Shown piece after piece: positions 27,372 through 35,941 of a stretch of DNA of 64,000 nucleotides; position 1 is the stretch's first letter; every line of letters starts with the position of its first letter. The translations under genes and the position numbers were made by a program. A model generated the notes under the pieces. The model made no database searches. It worked only from the letters and a program-made list of their open reading frames with translations, and had not been told where the DNA came from. Origin of the DNA: Aurantiacibacter marinus (GTDB lineage Bacteria > Pseudomonadota > Alphaproteobacteria > Sphingomonadales > Sphingomonadaceae); the NCBI RefSeq assembly GCF_001021555.1, contig NZ_LDCP01000002.1:186001-250000 (forward strand), written 5' to 3'.

Positions 27372-28390
27372 GCAGCGCGGCGCCTCAAGAAAGGATCGTA
27401 GAACCGCTCCAGTTCGCCAAGAACCTGTTGCGCATCGTCGATGAAGTTCACCTTATTGCGGAAATCGGCGCTGCCGTGCAGACCCTTTGTGTACCATCCC
27501 AGATGCTTGCGTGCGATTTTGACGCCTACATCCTCGCCGTAATGCTCCAGCATACCGTGATAATGTTCGATAAGCGTTTCATACTGCTCGTCGAAGCTGG
27601 GGCTTTCCAACGTCTCCCCGGTCTTCCACCAATGCATGACCTGACCCAGCAACCACGGCTTGCCGTAAGCACCGCGGCCAATCATCAGCCCATCAGCGCC
27701 TGATTGCTCAAGCGCGTTTGCGGCATTTTCAATCGTACAGATATCGCCATTGACGATGACGGGGATTGAAACCGCATCCTTGACCGTACGGACGAAAGAC
27801 CAATCAGCCTCGCCCTTGTACATCTGGTTTCGGGTGCGGCCGTGAACGGTCACCAGTTTTACGCCCAGATCCTCCGCGATATGCGCAAGTTCGGGGGCAT
27901 TCAGGCTGGCATGATCCCAGCCCATGCGCATCTTGACTGTAACGGGCACGTCCACCGCTTTCACGGTCGCTTCCATCAGTTTACGCGCGAGGGGCACTTC
28001 ACGCATCAGTGCGCTGCCGGCAAGCTGGCCCGTTACCTTGCGCACCGGGCAACCGAAATTGATGTCGATAATCGCCGCACCCTGCTCTTCACTCAGCTTC
28101 GCCGCTTCGGACATGCTATGCGGATCGCAGCCGACCAATTGCATCGAAACCGGATCTTCGCTTTCGTGCCAGCGTGCTTTCTGGATCGATTGGCGTGTTT
28201 CCCGCAAGGCGGCTTCACTGGCGATCATCTCTGTCACATTGAGGCCGGAGCCATAGCGCCGCACCAGCTGACGGAACGGCATATCCGTCACCCCCGTCAT
28301 CGGCGCGAGCACGACCGGGCACTCGATCCGCACGGGACCAATATCGATAGGCGTAATCGCCGGTGGTATAGAATTGACGGTTTCTGTCAT
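27368..28390 (-). CDS. dusB: tRNA-dihydrouridine synthase DusB
   Basis: 340 residues, an FMN enzyme reducing specific tRNA uridines. The TIM-barrel starts [27 protein letters not shown] holds the catalytic Cys; VKMRMGWD and [15 protein letters not shown] bind FMN and substrate; VNGDI and [16 protein letters not shown] bind the FMN phosphate. The C-terminal helical tRNA-binding domain follows. This is the gene called nifR3 in Rhodobacter, first of the ntr operon. It is divergent from ispDF. Confidence 0.95.
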   Translation of the reverse strand: MTETVNSIPPAITPIDIGPVRIECPVVLAPMTGVTDMPFRQLVRRYGSGLNVTEMIASEAALRETRQSIQKARWHESEDPVSMQLVGCDPHSMSEAAKLSEEQGAAIIDINFGCPVRKVTGQLAGSALMREVPLARKLMEATVKAVDVPVTVKMRMGWDHASLNAPELAHIAEDLGVKLVTVHGRTRNQMYKGEADWSFVRTVKDAVSIPVIVNGDICTIENAANALEQSGADGLMIGRGAYGKPWLLGQVMHWWKTGETLESPSFDEQYETLIEHYHGMLEHYGEDVGVKIARKHLGWYTKGLHGSADFRNKVNFIDDAQQVLGELERFYDPFLRRRAA

Positions 28391-28397
28391 AACTCGT

Positions 28398-28412
28398 GCC
28401 TAATTTATAGGC
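28398..28412. promoter_or_regulatory. Short inverted repeat between dusB and ispDF
   Basis: GCCTA-ATTTA-TAGGC, a perfect five-base dyad with a five-base AT spacer, in the 75-base divergent promoter region. Position suggests an operator for either gene, but short dyads arise by chance. Confidence 0.3.
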
Positions 28413-28465
28413 AGGCGCATAGTGGATTGCGAGCGGAGGCTCAAGCAGGTAGCGCGCAAAGCTGC

Positions 28466-29641
28466 ATGACCAGTCCGATTCCGACCCCTTCGTCCTTTGC
28501 CGCGATCATCGTTGCCGCAGGCAAGGGGCTGCGTGCAGGACAGCCGCTTCCCAAGCAATTCGCAATTTGGCATGGTAAGCCTGTCTTGCGTCATTCGGCA
28601 GAGGCACTGGCCCAGGCTGGCGCTGTGAAAGTCATCATAGTCATTCCGGAAAATGCAGATGACGTTGCGGCCAGTGCGCTAACAGGAATTGACGGCATTG
28701 TTCTGGTTACCGGAGGAGCAACCCGTCAAGCCAGCGTCCGGCTGGGGCTGGAGGCCTTGGAAGACAGCGCGCCCGATCATGTTCTGATCCACGACGCAGC
28801 TCGGCCGGACTTGCCCAAGGCCGTTGCCGTACGATTGCTTGACGCCTTGAGCCGGCATCCTGGCGCCATACCGGTGCTCCCGATCGTCGATAGCCTTGTG
28901 ACAGCTGACCGGGATCTTATGACCGGCAGTGCCCCGCGTGAACAATTGCGCCGCGTACAGACTCCGCAAGCCTTTCACTTTGCCAAGATTTTGGAAGCAC
29001 ATCGCGCATGGAATGGCACGGCCGACGCGGGTGATGATGCGCAGGTGCTGCGCGCCGCCGGGCATGATATCGCATTGGTGGCCGGGGACGAGAGGCTGCA
29101 TAAACTGACATACGCAGAGGATTTCATGGATACTTCCGCCCCGCCCCAACCTGCAATACGCGTCGGCACCGGCTTTGATGTCCATCGCCTTGTTTCAGGC
29201 GAGGACCTATGGCTTTGCGGCGTAAAAATCGATCACGACAAAGGCCTTGCCGGGCATAGCGATGCCGATGTCGGGCTGCACGCCGTAGTTGACGCTATCC
29301 TTGGCGCATGCGCGCAGGGTGACATTGGTGATCATTTTCCGCCCAGCGACCCGCAATGGAAAGGCGCACCGTCATCGCGCTTTGTCGAATATGCAGTGGG
29401 GCTGGCAAACGATGCCGGATGGAATGTTGGCAATATTGACGTCACCCTAATGTGCGAAGCCCCCAAGATCGGGCCACATCGTGAAACCATGCGTATCCGC
29501 CTTGCAGAGCTGTTGGACGTTCCGGTGCAAATGGTGAGCGTAAAGGCAACTACGACAGAAAAGCTCGGCTTTACCGGACGCGGCGAAGGTATTGCGGCGC
29601 AGGCGGTTGCCACCCTCAGCGCAAAGGCAGTCCCTTCATGA
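28466..29641 (+). CDS. ispDF: Bifunctional IspD/IspF isoprenoid enzyme
   Basis: 391 residues fusing 2-C-methyl-D-erythritol 4-phosphate cytidylyltransferase and the 2,4-cyclodiphosphate synthase of the MEP pathway. IspD (about 1-220): IIVAAGKGLRAG..PKQF, LIHDAARPDLP, RVQTPQAF. IspF (about 228-390): GTGFDVHRL and LAGHSDADVGLHAVVDAILGA (metal-binding D-x-H and H), GDIGDHFPPSD, and KATTTEKLGFTGRGEGI. The fusion is common in alphaproteobacteria. The frame is open 208 codons further upstream, antisense to dusB; ATG 28466 is where IspD similarity begins. The stop overlaps pncC by ATGA. Confidence 0.96.
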   Translation: MTSPIPTPSSFAAIIVAAGKGLRAGQPLPKQFAIWHGKPVLRHSAEALAQAGAVKVIIVIPENADDVAASALTGIDGIVLVTGGATRQASVRLGLEALEDSAPDHVLIHDAARPDLPKAVAVRLLDALSRHPGAIPVLPIVDSLVTADRDLMTGSAPREQLRRVQTPQAFHFAKILEAHRAWNGTADAGDDAQVLRAAGHDIALVAGDERLHKLTYAEDFMDTSAPPQPAIRVGTGFDVHRLVSGEDLWLCGVKIDHDKGLAGHSDADVGLHAVVDAILGACAQGDIGDHFPPSDPQWKGAPSSRFVEYAVGLANDAGWNVGNIDVTLMCEAPKIGPHRETMRIRLAELLDVPVQMVSVKATTTEKLGFTGRGEGIAAQAVATLSAKAVPS

Positions 29642-30135
29642 GCGATTCCATTCTCCCTAAAGATATTGTCGATCTCGCGCGGCGAGTGGTTGAGGAAAAC
29701 GCCGCGGCGGCGCGCAAAGTGGTCTTGGCTGAAAGTTGCACCGGCGGTTTGGTCGCTGCTGCCCTGACTGAAATCGCCGGCAGTTCCGTTGTCCTGGATC
29801 GCGGCTTCGTAACTTACTCCAATGCATCCAAGCAGGCAGAGCTTGGAGTGCCGCTCGACATCATCGACGCATTCGGGGCAGTTTCGATCGCCTGCGCATT
29901 CGCGATGGCGCAGGGAGCACTTGACCGTAGCGACGCCGATGTCGCTGTGGCGATCAGCGGTATTGCCGGACCTGACGGCGGAACAGACCTGAAGCCGGTC
30001 GGCACCGTGGTATTCGCCAAGGCTGTGCGCGGGCAGGAAGAACCGATTGCCGATGAACGGCTGTTCGAAGGCGAAGACCGCGCCGGGGTGCGCCGTCAGG
30101 CGACGCTTTGCGCGCTGGAACTGCTGCTGCCGTAA
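29638..30135 (+). CDS. pncC: Nicotinamide-nucleotide amidase (CinA C-terminal family)
   Basis: 165 residues equal to the C-terminal domain of CinA: VVLAESCTGGLVAAALTEIAGSS, FVTYSNASKQAELGV, DVAVAISGIAGPDGGTDLKPVGTV. The enzyme deamidates NMN to nicotinic acid mononucleotide, recycling pyridine nucleotide. There is no N-terminal CinA/MoaB-like domain. It is coupled to ispDF and its last 40 bases overlap the end of the opposite-strand coenzyme Q-binding protein gene. Confidence 0.92.
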   Translation: MSDSILPKDIVDLARRVVEENAAAARKVVLAESCTGGLVAAALTEIAGSSVVLDRGFVTYSNASKQAELGVPLDIIDAFGAVSIACAFAMAQGALDRSDADVAVAISGIAGPDGGTDLKPVGTVVFAKAVRGQEEPIADERLFEGEDRAGVRRQATLCALELLLP

Positions 30136-30557
30136 AGCTCGCCCGCCCGGGTTTCAAACGCGGCGACCATCTTACGGAATGCTCGGTCAATATACTGGCC
30201 CGCAAGTGTTTCGAACATCAGGTTCTTGAAGGCAAAATCGACGCAGAAATCGATCTCGCATCCGCCATCCTCGACGTCGCGGAAAGTCCAGTTGTTGTCC
30301 AAATCACGCAATGGTCCGTCGATGTAATGGACATTGATCGAGCTGGGGCGCTGTTTCACAACTTTCGATGTGAATTTTTCCCGCAGCGCCTTGAAGCCAA
30401 CCAGCATATCAGCTGTCATTTCCGTTTCGCTGTCGTCGCGCACGCGGGTGGCAACGACCCACGGCAGGAATTCAGGATACCTGTCGACGTCGGCAACTAG
30501 GTCGAACATCTGCTCCGCACTATAGGGAAGCCGCCGGGTTTCGCGTATTGACGGCAT
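30096..30557 (-). CDS. Coenzyme Q-binding START-domain protein (COQ10/RatA family)
   Basis: 153 residues: [34 protein letters not shown] is the typical start of the polyketide cyclase/COQ10/RatA family, with a helix-grip fold that binds ubiquinone. E. coli RatA has been described as a toxin blocking 70S assembly, but in alphaproteobacteria a COQ10-like role is more likely. It is TGATG-coupled to lipA upstream. The final residues (GSSSSSAQSVA) are coded in the 40 bases that overlap pncC. Confidence 0.88.
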   Translation of the reverse strand: MPSIRETRRLPYSAEQMFDLVADVDRYPEFLPWVVATRVRDDSETEMTADMLVGFKALREKFTSKVVKQRPSSINVHYIDGPLRDLDNNWTFRDVEDGGCEIDFCVDFAFKNLMFETLAGQYIDRAFRKMVAAFETRAGELYGSSSSSAQSVA

Positions 30558-31507
30558 CAGGCCCCTTTCAAAGCAGCCTTGGCCAGCTTCGCCTCGCGCG
30601 CGGCGCGCATTTGCGCAAAATCATCGCCTGCGTGATAGCTTGAGCGGGTTAGCGGAGTGGAAGCGACCTGCAAAAAGCCTTTGGCGCGCGCGATGGCGCC
30701 GTAGGCATCGAATGCCTTGGGCGTCACGAATTCTTCGACGATCGCGTGCTTTGGCGTGGGCTGCAGATATTGACCCATGGTCATGAAATCGACATCCGCG
30801 CAGCGCATGTCGTCCATCACCTGATGAACTTCGAGCCGCTGCTCGCCCAGCCCCAGCATGATACCGGACTTGGTGAAGATCATTGGATCGTGGCTCTTCA
30901 CCTCCTCCAACAACCGCAGCGAGGCGTAATAGCGCGCGCCCGGCCGGATCGTTGGATACAGGCGTGGCACTGTTTCGAGGTTGTGATTGTAAACGTCTGG
31001 CCCGGCCTCACAAATTGCCTCGACCGCAGCGCGCATCTTGCCCCGGAAGTCTGGGGTGAGAATTTCAATCGTCGTGTTCGGTGTTTCCCGGCGCAGCGCC
31101 TTGATCACCTTCACGAACTGGCTCGCGCCGCCGTCGGGCAGATCATCCCGGTCGACGCTGGTAATGACGATATGCTCCAGACCCATCTTGCCCGCGGCAA
31201 CAGCGGTATTTTCCGGCTCCATCGAATCGACGATGCGCGGCATGCCTGTCTTGACGTTGCAAAAGGCACAGGCGCGCGTGCACACGTCGCCCAGAATCAT
31301 CACGGTCGCGTGCTTCTTGGTCCAGCATTCACCGATGTTCGGGCAGGCCGCTTCCTCACACACTGTGTTGAGGTTGAGCTCCCGCATCAGTTTGCGCGTT
31401 TCATGATAGCCCTTGGAAACCGGGGCTTTCACCCTGATCCAGTCAGGCTTTCGCTGGCGCTGCGGACGGCCCTCTTCGGGCTGCGGCGGATTGGATAGGT
31501 CTGTCAT
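30557..31507 (-). CDS. lipA: Lipoyl synthase
   Basis: 316 residues. A radical-SAM enzyme inserting two sulfurs into octanoyl-lysine. The auxiliary [4Fe-4S] cluster motif [12 protein letters not shown] and the radical-SAM [10 protein letters not shown] (CX3CX2C) are intact, as is the C-terminal RSSYHAGD serine ligand motif. ATG at 31507 (MTDLSNPP) is preferred; GTG at 31519 would add four residues. Product needed by the E2 protein in this window. Divergent from sbtA. Confidence 0.97.
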   Translation of the reverse strand: MTDLSNPPQPEEGRPQRQRKPDWIRVKAPVSKGYHETRKLMRELNLNTVCEEAACPNIGECWTKKHATVMILGDVCTRACAFCNVKTGMPRIVDSMEPENTAVAAGKMGLEHIVITSVDRDDLPDGGASQFVKVIKALRRETPNTTIEILTPDFRGKMRAAVEAICEAGPDVYNHNLETVPRLYPTIRPGARYYASLRLLEEVKSHDPMIFTKSGIMLGLGEQRLEVHQVMDDMRCADVDFMTMGQYLQPTPKHAIVEEFVTPKAFDAYGAIARAKGFLQVASTPLTRSSYHAGDDFAQMRAAREAKLAKAALKGA

Positions 31508-31592
31508 TGCAAAGCCCACTTAGTGAAGCACTGGTGGACACGCAATGGGGGACCCTTGCCCGTACTGAAAGCTGTGTCTATGCGGCTCGATC

Positions 31593-32576
31593 ATGGACAG
31601 CGTCGGCCTTCAGGCACTCACTTCACCCGTCGTTCTTTTCTTCGTGCTTGGTCTGTTGGCCGCACTTGCGAAATCCGATCTCGAAATCCCAGAAGCCTTC
31701 GCCAAGGCGATGTCACTATATCTGATGGCTGCGATTGGCCTGAAAGGTGGCATCGAGGTTGCCGAATCGGGACTGGATGCGACAGTTCTTGCGGCACTTG
31801 CCGCCGGGATTACTGCCGGCTTCATTATGCCGCTTTATGCCTTCTGGTTGCTGAAGGGCTTCGGGAAGCTTGACCGCATCAATGCAGGTGCCGTGGCCGC
31901 GCATTACGGCTCGATCAGCGTCGTGACTTTTGTCACGGCGGTCGAGATTTTTGAAATTCAGGGCAATCCCCCGCAAGGGTATATGGTGGCCGTGATGGCC
32001 ACGATGGAAAGTCCCGCAATCCTTGCCGGCCTGTTGCTTGCTCGCGGCGGCGGCTCTGGTGGCGGACAAAGCACCAAGGAACTTCTGCACGAGGTATTGT
32101 TCAACGCCTCCGTCGTGCTGTTGCTTGGCGCGTTCGCAATCGGCTGGATCGCCGGACCTTCCGGTTTTGCCGATGTAGAGCCGTTCTTCGGCGCGATGTT
32201 CAAGGGCGTGCTGTGCCTGTTCCTGCTCGATATGGGTTTGATTGCTGCACGGCGGATGATGGATTCCCGTTCGCTCACCTGGCGCCTTGTGGCTATCGCC
32301 ATCGGCCTGCCATTGGTAAACGGCGCTATCGGTACTGCATTGGGCGTGGTGATCGGCCTCGATACCGGTTCAGCCGCAGTGCTTGGTGTCTTGTGCGCGA
32401 GTGCAAGCTACATCGCAGTGCCTGCTGCCATGCGGCTTGCCCTGCCAGAGGCTGATCCGGGCATATATCTGACAATGTCGCTCAGTATCACTTTCCCATT
32501 CAACGTCCTGATCAACATCGGCCTTATCGGAGCTTTTGCGGCGATGCTGACCGGTGGAGGAGCTGCGGTACCATGA
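31593..32576 (+). CDS. sbtA: Sodium-dependent bicarbonate transporter, SbtA family
   Basis: 327 residues, about ten transmembrane helices in two inverted halves. Family segments: SPVVLFFVLGLLAALAKSDLEIPEAFAK, AIGLKGGIEVA, AHYGSISVVTFVTA, ATMESPAI, and in the second half FKGVLCLFLLDMGLIAARR, ASASYIAVPAAMRLALPEADPG. In cyanobacteria SbtA imports HCO3- with Na+. It overlaps sbtB by ATGA and is followed by a beta-carbonic anhydrase, so a three-gene bicarbonate-uptake operon is evident. Confidence 0.93.
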   Translation: MDSVGLQALTSPVVLFFVLGLLAALAKSDLEIPEAFAKAMSLYLMAAIGLKGGIEVAESGLDATVLAALAAGITAGFIMPLYAFWLLKGFGKLDRINAGAVAAHYGSISVVTFVTAVEIFEIQGNPPQGYMVAVMATMESPAILAGLLLARGGGSGGGQSTKELLHEVLFNASVVLLLGAFAIGWIAGPSGFADVEPFFGAMFKGVLCLFLLDMGLIAARRMMDSRSLTWRLVAIAIGLPLVNGAIGTALGVVIGLDTGSAAVLGVLCASASYIAVPAAMRLALPEADPGIYLTMSLSITFPFNVLINIGLIGAFAAMLTGGGAAVP

Positions 32577-32881
32577 TCGAAACTGTCATCCGCAAACGGA
32601 TCGAAGTGCTTGTAGACCAAGCCCAGACAAAGCGCGTCACTGCCGCCATCGACGAGGTCGGAATTACCGGCTGGACAGTGCTGCCGGTATCCTCCGGCAA
32701 GGGCCGCGACGGGCGCTGGCGCGAAGAACGTGTGATGGGCACGGACAAGAACCTTGTCGTGACCATTGCCTCGCAGGAAAATGCGCAGCAGCTCGCTGAA
32801 AGCCTCGCCCCGATCCTCACCAGCCACGGTCTGTTGCTGACGATGTGGGACGTGGAGGTTATCAGGGGAGAACGCTTCTGA
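32573..32881 (+). CDS. sbtB: PII-like regulator of SbtA
   Basis: 102 residues with a PII fold: MIETVIRKRIEVLVDQAQTKRVTAAIDEVGITGWTVLP, a T-loop region SSGKGRDGRWREERVMG, then ENAQQLAESLAPIL. The C-terminal redox loop with two cysteines found in several cyanobacterial SbtB proteins is absent; the chain ends VIRGERF. SbtB binds adenine nucleotides and blocks SbtA. Overlap on both sides (ATGA with sbtA, TGATG with the carbonic anhydrase) supports joint synthesis. Confidence 0.85.
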   Translation: MIETVIRKRIEVLVDQAQTKRVTAAIDEVGITGWTVLPVSSGKGRDGRWREERVMGTDKNLVVTIASQENAQQLAESLAPILTSHGLLLTMWDVEVIRGERF

Positions 32882-33522
32882 TGCCAGAATTCCACGAAAT
32901 GCTGCGCGGCTATCGCCGGTTCCGTGAAGAAGGATATCCTCTTCAGAGAGAGCGCTATGACAGGCTGGTTGCCGAAGGGCAGAGCCCCAAGCTGATGGTC
33001 ATCGGCTGTTCCGACAGCCGCGTGGACCCGGCCCAGATTTTCGATGTCGATCCGGGTGAAATCTTTGTTGTTCGCAATGTGGCAGCGCTGGTTCCACCGT
33101 TTGAGAAAACTCCGGGACAGCACGGCGTTTCCGCTGCGGTGGAGTTTGCCGTCCAGGTGCTCGGCGTGCGCCAGATAGTCGTGATGGGCCACGGGCATTG
33201 CGGAGGCTGCAAAGCGGCGCTGACAAGAGAATTACAGGAAAGCGCGCCCGGCGAAGGCGGTTTTGTAGCTGGCTGGGTCTCCCTCCTTGATAGCGCAAGG
33301 GAACGGGTCGTCCCGATTTATGGCACCGAGGGCCGAGAGGCTCAGCGCGCGATGGAAATGGCCGCCGTTGGCACCAGCATCGACAATTTACGCACTTTCC
33401 CATTCGTCAGGGAAAAGGTGGAATCTGGCGCCCTAAAGCTGCGCGGCACTTTCTTCGCCATTTCCGAAGGCGTGCTGTATGTTCGTAATGACGAGAGCGG
33501 CGAGTTCGAACCCACTACCTAG
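32881..33522 (+). CDS. Beta-class carbonic anhydrase
   Basis: 213 residues interconverting CO2 and HCO3-. Zinc ligands are in VIGCSDSRVDP (Cys, and the Asp-Arg dyad) and MGHGHCGGCKAAL (His, Cys). PGEIFVVRNVAALVPPFE is the conserved block between. ATG at 32881 follows the sbtB stop by TGATG; an upstream in-frame start lies inside sbtB and is rejected. No signal peptide, so cytoplasmic, where it would equilibrate imported bicarbonate. Confidence 0.95.
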   Translation: MPEFHEMLRGYRRFREEGYPLQRERYDRLVAEGQSPKLMVIGCSDSRVDPAQIFDVDPGEIFVVRNVAALVPPFEKTPGQHGVSAAVEFAVQVLGVRQIVVMGHGHCGGCKAALTRELQESAPGEGGFVAGWVSLLDSARERVVPIYGTEGREAQRAMEMAAVGTSIDNLRTFPFVREKVESGALKLRGTFFAISEGVLYVRNDESGEFEPTT

Positions 33523-33572
33523 GCGCTGGCGCAGGGTTGCGCTCCCCCACGAGCTCCGGCATCTAATCTGCC

Positions 33573-34286
33573 ATGCCAGAAGCACACCTCAAGAACATCG
33601 CCCTGCTGATAGACGCAGACAACGCCAGCCATGCCGGGATCGATCCTGTCCTGACGGTCCTCGCAGAGCTGGGCCAGGTCAATATCCGCCGCGCCTATGG
33701 CAATTGGGCCAAGCCTGCGCTGTCCAACTGGAACACAATCACGCACCGCTTCGGCCTGCAACCAATGCAGCAATTCGACCTCACCAAGGGCAAGAATGCG
33801 ACCGATATCGCCATGGCGATCGATGCGATCGATCTGCTGAATGCCGGCAAAGTCGATGGTTTTGGCATCATGAGCAGTGACAGCGATTTCACTCCGCTCG
33901 TTACACGGCTGCGGCAGGATGGGATGATCGTGTACGGCTTCGGCCAAGATAAGGCACCCGAAGCGTTCAAGTCCGCCTGCACACGCTACATCGATGTCGA
34001 TCAGCTGATCCGCACCAATTCTGCCGATGACAAAACCGGTAGCGAAACGACGCCGCTCGACAAGGATCTGATCAATCTGCTTGGCGAAGCGTGGAAAGCT
34101 GCCAGTCGCGACGATGATGGCTTCGCCAGGCTACAGGAAGTCGGCCAGATCGCTGGCAACCGCTCCAGCTTCGATGTCCGCAATCACGGTTTCAAACGCC
34201 TTTCGGACCTGATGCGCGAAGCGCGCGACAATTTCAAAATGGAGCGGCGCGAGGACAAGCAGCTTTATGTGAAGCGCCTACGATAA
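33573..34286 (+). CDS. NYN-LOTUS protein, predicted RNase
   Basis: 237 residues. The N-terminal NYN (LabA/DUF88, PIN-like) domain, about 1-150, has KNIALLIDADNAS, KGKNATDIAMAIDAIDLL and GFGIMSSDSDFTPLVTRLR, giving the acidic metal-binding residues of PIN-type nucleases. A C-terminal OST-HTH/LOTUS domain, about 160-237 (DLINLLGEAWKAA..DGFARLQEVGQIAGNRSSFDVRNHGFKRLSDLM), is linked to RNA binding in eukaryotic germ-line proteins. Likely a cytoplasmic endoribonuclease; target unknown. Confidence 0.88.
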   Translation: MPEAHLKNIALLIDADNASHAGIDPVLTVLAELGQVNIRRAYGNWAKPALSNWNTITHRFGLQPMQQFDLTKGKNATDIAMAIDAIDLLNAGKVDGFGIMSSDSDFTPLVTRLRQDGMIVYGFGQDKAPEAFKSACTRYIDVDQLIRTNSADDKTGSETTPLDKDLINLLGEAWKAASRDDDGFARLQEVGQIAGNRSSFDVRNHGFKRLSDLMREARDNFKMERREDKQLYVKRLR

Positions 34287-34344
34287 TTCGGGCACAATTT
34301 CGCACCTGGCCAGTTGGTTGCTCAAATCTGAACAGGGAAATCCA

Positions 34345-35160
34345 ATGGTCGACAAGTCCGAAAAATTTAATTGGTTGGTCCGCGTTGGCTATTTCAGCCG
34401 TGCGATATTGTACACTGTCCTCGGGCTTATCGCGCTTACCAGCGCAGACAAAATCGCAAAGGGCACCAACGGCATATTTGAAGCCATCCAGAGCTATCCC
34501 GCTGGTACTGCGATCCTCTGGATCATGGTAATCGGTCTCGCAGCTTACGCCCTGTTCCGTTTCTGCTCGCCCATATTCGATATCGAAAACACCGGCTCCG
34601 ACGCAAAAGGCTGGGCCAAGCGTGTTGGCCATGCAGGCAGCGGCATCGGCCACTTGGCCCTGGCCTATTCGGCCTACCAGTTTGCAAGCAGCTCAGGCGG
34701 GCCAAGCAGCTCCGGCGAAAGTGGCGGCGGCGCGCAGGAAGCCGCATCCGGCGTGTTGTCGATGGATTTCGGCGGCACAGTGATAGGCATCCTTGGTCTC
34801 ATCTTTTTCGTGGTTGCCATATTCCAGGCCAAGAAGGGTCTCTCGGGCGAATTCATGCACCGCATCAGCGGGCAAGCACCCAGTGCCACACGGTGGCTTG
34901 GCGGGGCGGGATATGCCGCACGCGGGGTCGTTTATGCGGTTATCGGATGGTCATTGTTCCAAGCGGGTTTCATGTCGGCGGGCGCTGATCAGATCAAGAC
35001 GCTTGGAGACGCTGTGGCCAGCTTGGCCGGTGAAGGCGCTGTTTTCACAATCACAGCAATTGGCCTGCTTCTGTTTGGTATCTTCAGCCTTATCCTTGCG
35101 CGTTACAGGATCATCCCCGACCTTGATAGCAATGCTGGCGCGCCCACCTTCCGTACGTGA
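34345..35160 (+). CDS. DUF1206 membrane protein
   Basis: 271 residues with three internal repeats, each of two transmembrane helices. Repeat starts are WLVRVGYFSRAILYTVLGLIAL, AKRVGHAGSGIGHLALAYSAY and TRWLGGAGYAARGVVYAVIGW, which share a G(Y/H)..R/G.(I/V)(L/V)Y pattern typical of DUF1206. Six helices in total; a Gly/Ser-rich loop (SSSGGPSSSGESGGGAQ) lies in the second repeat. Function unknown. ATG at 34345 follows AGGGA; an upstream TTG/ATG at 34318 is less likely. Confidence 0.88.
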   Translation: MVDKSEKFNWLVRVGYFSRAILYTVLGLIALTSADKIAKGTNGIFEAIQSYPAGTAILWIMVIGLAAYALFRFCSPIFDIENTGSDAKGWAKRVGHAGSGIGHLALAYSAYQFASSSGGPSSSGESGGGAQEAASGVLSMDFGGTVIGILGLIFFVVAIFQAKKGLSGEFMHRISGQAPSATRWLGGAGYAARGVVYAVIGWSLFQAGFMSAGADQIKTLGDAVASLAGEGAVFTITAIGLLLFGIFSLILARYRIIPDLDSNAGAPTFRT

Positions 35161-35196
35161 AGTATCAAATACCCGCAGGGGTATCGGAGGTTGGAC

Positions 35197-35940
35197 ATGA
35201 CGAAGACCGCGCAGTTGTACCGGATGGTAATGGACAGCCATGTCTGCCCATATGGGATCAAGTCGAAGTACCTGCTTGAACGCAATGGATTTGCCGTGGA
35301 GGATCATCACCTTGCCACGCGCGAGGAAATCGACGCGTTCAAGGCAGAGCATGACGTCAAGACGACCCCGCAGGTCATTATCGAAGGCAAGCGCATCGGG
35401 GGATACGATGATCTTCGCGCGCATTTCGGCAAACCGCTGCCGGATCAAAACGCGACAAGTTATCGCCCGGTCATCGCGTTATTTGCCGTCGGCCTCGGAT
35501 TGGCACTTTCATTGAGTTGGTGGGCGTTTCAAACGCCTTTCACTATCCGGGCGGCCGAATGGTTCGTTGCCTTTTCCATGGCCATGCTGGCGATGCTGAA
35601 ATTGCAGGATGTCGAGAAATTTTCTTCAATGTTTGTCGGCTACGATCTGCTGGCAAAACGTTTCGTTCCCTATGCCTACGCCTATCCGTATCTGGAAGCG
35701 CTGGCGGCGATACTCATGGCTGGACGCGTGTTGCCTTGGCTATCGATCCCGCTTGCTTTTATTATTGGAACCATCGGCGCTGCGAGCGTAATCCATGCGG
35801 TCTACATCCAGAAGCGCGATATCAAATGCGCTTGTGTTGGCGGCAGTGCGAATGTGCCATTGGGCTTCGTGTCCCTGACGGAAAATCTGGCAATGATGGC
35901 GATGGCCATGTGGATGCTAACCCGCCATTATTTAAGCTGA
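35197..35940 (+). CDS. Glutaredoxin-MauE membrane fusion protein
   Basis: 247 residues. A glutaredoxin domain (1-80) with SHVCPYGIKSKYLLERNGF (CPYG active site with a single Cys) and VKTTPQVIIEGKRIGGYDDL (cis-Pro and GSH-binding) is joined to a four-helix MauE/DoxX-like membrane domain (AEWFVAFSMAMLAMLKL, YPYLEALAAILMAGRVLP, IPLAFIIGTIGAASVIHA, FVSLTENLAMMAMAMWML). KRDIKCACVGG in the last loop has two cysteines that could exchange with the glutaredoxin. A role in membrane-linked disulfide or metal handling is inferred. GGAGG at 35186-35190 supports ATG 35197. Confidence 0.85.
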   Translation: MTKTAQLYRMVMDSHVCPYGIKSKYLLERNGFAVEDHHLATREEIDAFKAEHDVKTTPQVIIEGKRIGGYDDLRAHFGKPLPDQNATSYRPVIALFAVGLGLALSLSWWAFQTPFTIRAAEWFVAFSMAMLAMLKLQDVEKFSSMFVGYDLLAKRFVPYAYAYPYLEALAAILMAGRVLPWLSIPLAFIIGTIGAASVIHAVYIQKRDIKCACVGGSANVPLGFVSLTENLAMMAMAMWMLTRHYLS

Positions 35941-35941
35941 A

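Noticed and set aside
30096-30557. RatA toxin of a toxin-antitoxin pair
   Set aside because: No antitoxin neighbour; coupling with lipA and family context favour a coenzyme Q-binding role.
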